IMG/VR virus record: IMGVR_UViG_3300032668_000004
Coordinates: 62,001-126,000 of that record
Length of the DNA stretch: 64,000 bases
Reading direction: 5' to 3' (one strand)
From: a virus
Below the pieces are notes generated by a model. It was not told where the DNA came from. It searched no databases and worked only from the letters and a program-made list of their open reading frames with translations. Shown piece by piece: positions 62,816-64,000 of the stretch; position 1 is the first letter of the stretch; every line of letters starts with the position of its first letter. Made by a program: the position numbers and the translations under genes.

Positions 62816-64000
62816 ATGGCACAGCCGATTTGGAATACTCCTGCAGGAGCATTAGGAACATATTCTGCAAACAGCGCATTGGTTTATCAACTGTCAGCAT
62901 CGGCGGTTTTACCTGCGATTTCGGTAACTTACACTATAATCAGCGGAAATCTTCCGCCGGGTCTGAACATGGATTTTGCTGGTCTAATTACTGGAATCCC
63001 GTCGATAGTAAACGGTAATGCTACCTCTACGTTCGTGGTACGTGCAACAGACAATCTTCAAAACATCAGAGACAGAACTTTTAATTTGGTAATTTCCGGA
63101 AATGTAGCTCCTAAATTCACTACTTCCTCAGGTGTTATTGCAACTATATTAGACAGTACCTGGTTCTCATATCAAATAGAATATAGTAATCAAATAAGCA
63201 CAAATCCAGTAGACATTCGAGTGGTTCAAGGTGGATTGCCCCCGGGAATAGAGATTAATCCATATGGACTAATACAGGGATACGCGGCTCCCCCGATAAT
63301 AAGTGTGAACTTAGTAGCAGTTACCACAACTGCTACTTCTACACATGCTAATGCTATTGTATGTTTTAGTACCACTGGATTTACAGTAGGCAGACCAGTC
63401 GTATTTACTGGTACAGTTTTTGGTGGCGTTGATCCCTCTACAACATACTACATTCAATCTATCGTTAACAGTAATTCATTCACAATTTCTACTACTGCAG
63501 GCGGCCCGGTATTTCTATTGGACGACGCTTCGGGATTCATGACAGTGACTTTACCATCGATAACAGTTGGTGAACCAACTACACAAACATATTCGTTTAC
63601 CTTGAAGTTAGATAGCCCAAATGGTAGTAGTGTTCAAAATTATTCAATCACAGTAAGTAATCAAAATGCGGCGTCTTCGTTTGGGCCGGCCAAACCACCT
63701 AATACCAGAATACCTACAATTTTTAATACTAGACCAGAAACATACAATTTGGCTAGTAATGAGCAAGAATTTGGATATTATGTACTGCCCCCGAATTCGG
63801 AAGGTCAAACATATGCACCTACTCAGCTAGCGTATATAGGTCAAGTATCTAACGATAACTATTTTTCTTTTAAGATTTTGGGACATGATTTTGATGGTAA
63901 TCCTCTAACGTATATATTTGCTGACTTGCCGATATGGTTATCAGGTGATACTGTTACTGGTTGGCTTACTGGAATACCTATTATAGGTAATAATTCCATA
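62816..64000 (+). CDS. Large structural protein with Ig-like (He_PIG) repeats, 3' end outside window
   Basis: The first 395 residues are present. The start MAQPIWNTPAGALGTYSANS follows AAGGA by four bases. Putative-Ig (He_PIG) signatures repeat: NLPPGLNMDFAGLITGIP near residue 48, GGLPPGIEINPYGLIQGY near 144, and DLPIWLSGDTVTGWLTGIP near 370. A VFGGVDPSTTYYIQSIV then FTISTTAGGP module at about 205-245 is the same as the one repeated in the giant minus-strand gene. It is probably a fibre or adhesin component; the rest lies beyond the window. Confidence 0.75.
   Translation, partial: MAQPIWNTPAGALGTYSANSALVYQLSASAVLPAISVTYTIISGNLPPGLNMDFAGLITGIPSIVNGNATSTFVVRATDNLQNIRDRTFNLVISGNVAPKFTTSSGVIATILDSTWFSYQIEYSNQISTNPVDIRVVQGGLPPGIEINPYGLIQGYAAPPIISVNLVAVTTTATSTHANAIVCFSTTGFTVGRPVVFTGTVFGGVDPSTTYYIQSIVNSNSFTISTTAGGPVFLLDDASGFMTVTLPSITVGEPTTQTYSFTLKLDSPNGSSVQNYSITVSNQNAASSFGPAKPPNTRIPTIFNTRPETYNLASNEQEFGYYVLPPNSEGQTYAPTQLAYIGQVSNDNYFSFKILGHDFDGNPLTYIFADLPIWLSGDTVTGWLTGIPIIGNNSI

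Overview
The window is about 64 kb of a tailed phage genome of the T4 superfamily (contractile tail). The proteins recognised are the conserved T4 core: baseplate gp6, gp25, gp5, gp53, gp48 and gp26/gp51; late sigma factor gp55; recombination nuclease gp47/gp46; portal gp20; prohead core and protease gp21; scaffold gp22; major capsid gp23. The style is that of aquatic T4-like myophages such as cyano- and pelagimyophages: AT-rich DNA, a huge structural protein after gp6, a C-terminally extended gp5, and T4-type late promoters reading GATAAATA. No host genes and no tRNA were recognised, so the host cannot be named.

Layout. Positions 1-30520 are a minus-strand baseplate operon, transcribed from gp48 through gp53, an 887-aa hub-type protein, gp5, gp25 and gp6 into a structural gene of more than 6,095 codons that runs off the left edge. 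Positions 30599-34694 hold gp55, gp47 and gp46 on the plus strand. A GIY-YIG homing endonuclease, a PD-(D/E)XK nuclease and a ~550-nt non-coding segment follow; this segment is GC-rich and full of helices, and is probably a large structured RNA. The minus-strand gp26 and gp51 frames come next, joined by a textbook -1 frameshift signal. They face a tape-measure gene that carries a T4-type lysozyme domain. The head block (40969-50040) is portal with an intein, a decayed GIY-YIG gene, a small core protein, an HNH endonuclease, an acidic core protein, gp21, gp22 and gp23, closed by a strong terminator.

Positions 50131-53577 carry accessory genes: an HNH endonuclease, an acetyltransferase-like protein, a sigma region-4 protein, a methyltransferase, a short kinase-like protein and an acidic protein. 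Several of these start with short leaders resembling T4 capsid-targeting peptides. From 53606 on there are another HNH endonuclease, three related repetitive tail-fibre genes, a small basic protein, a GH19 endolysin and the start of another large Ig-like structural gene.

How the genes work together: gp55 directs late transcription from the GATAAATA-type sites found in front of most structural genes. gp47/gp46 process DNA ends for recombination-dependent replication. gp20, the core proteins, gp22 and gp23 build the prohead, which gp21 matures. The left operon builds the baseplate, and gp26/gp51 probably act as tape-measure or hub assembly factors. Six homing elements (one intein, one intact GIY-YIG, one decayed GIY-YIG and three HNH genes) are scattered through the core block and share promoter-leader and DNA-binding modules. 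The most novel items are the large RNA at 36061-36607, the gp26-gp51 frameshift, a covarying RNA leader in front of three endonuclease genes, a three-way-junction leader before gp21, and the possible virion-packaged enzyme cassette after the capsid gene.
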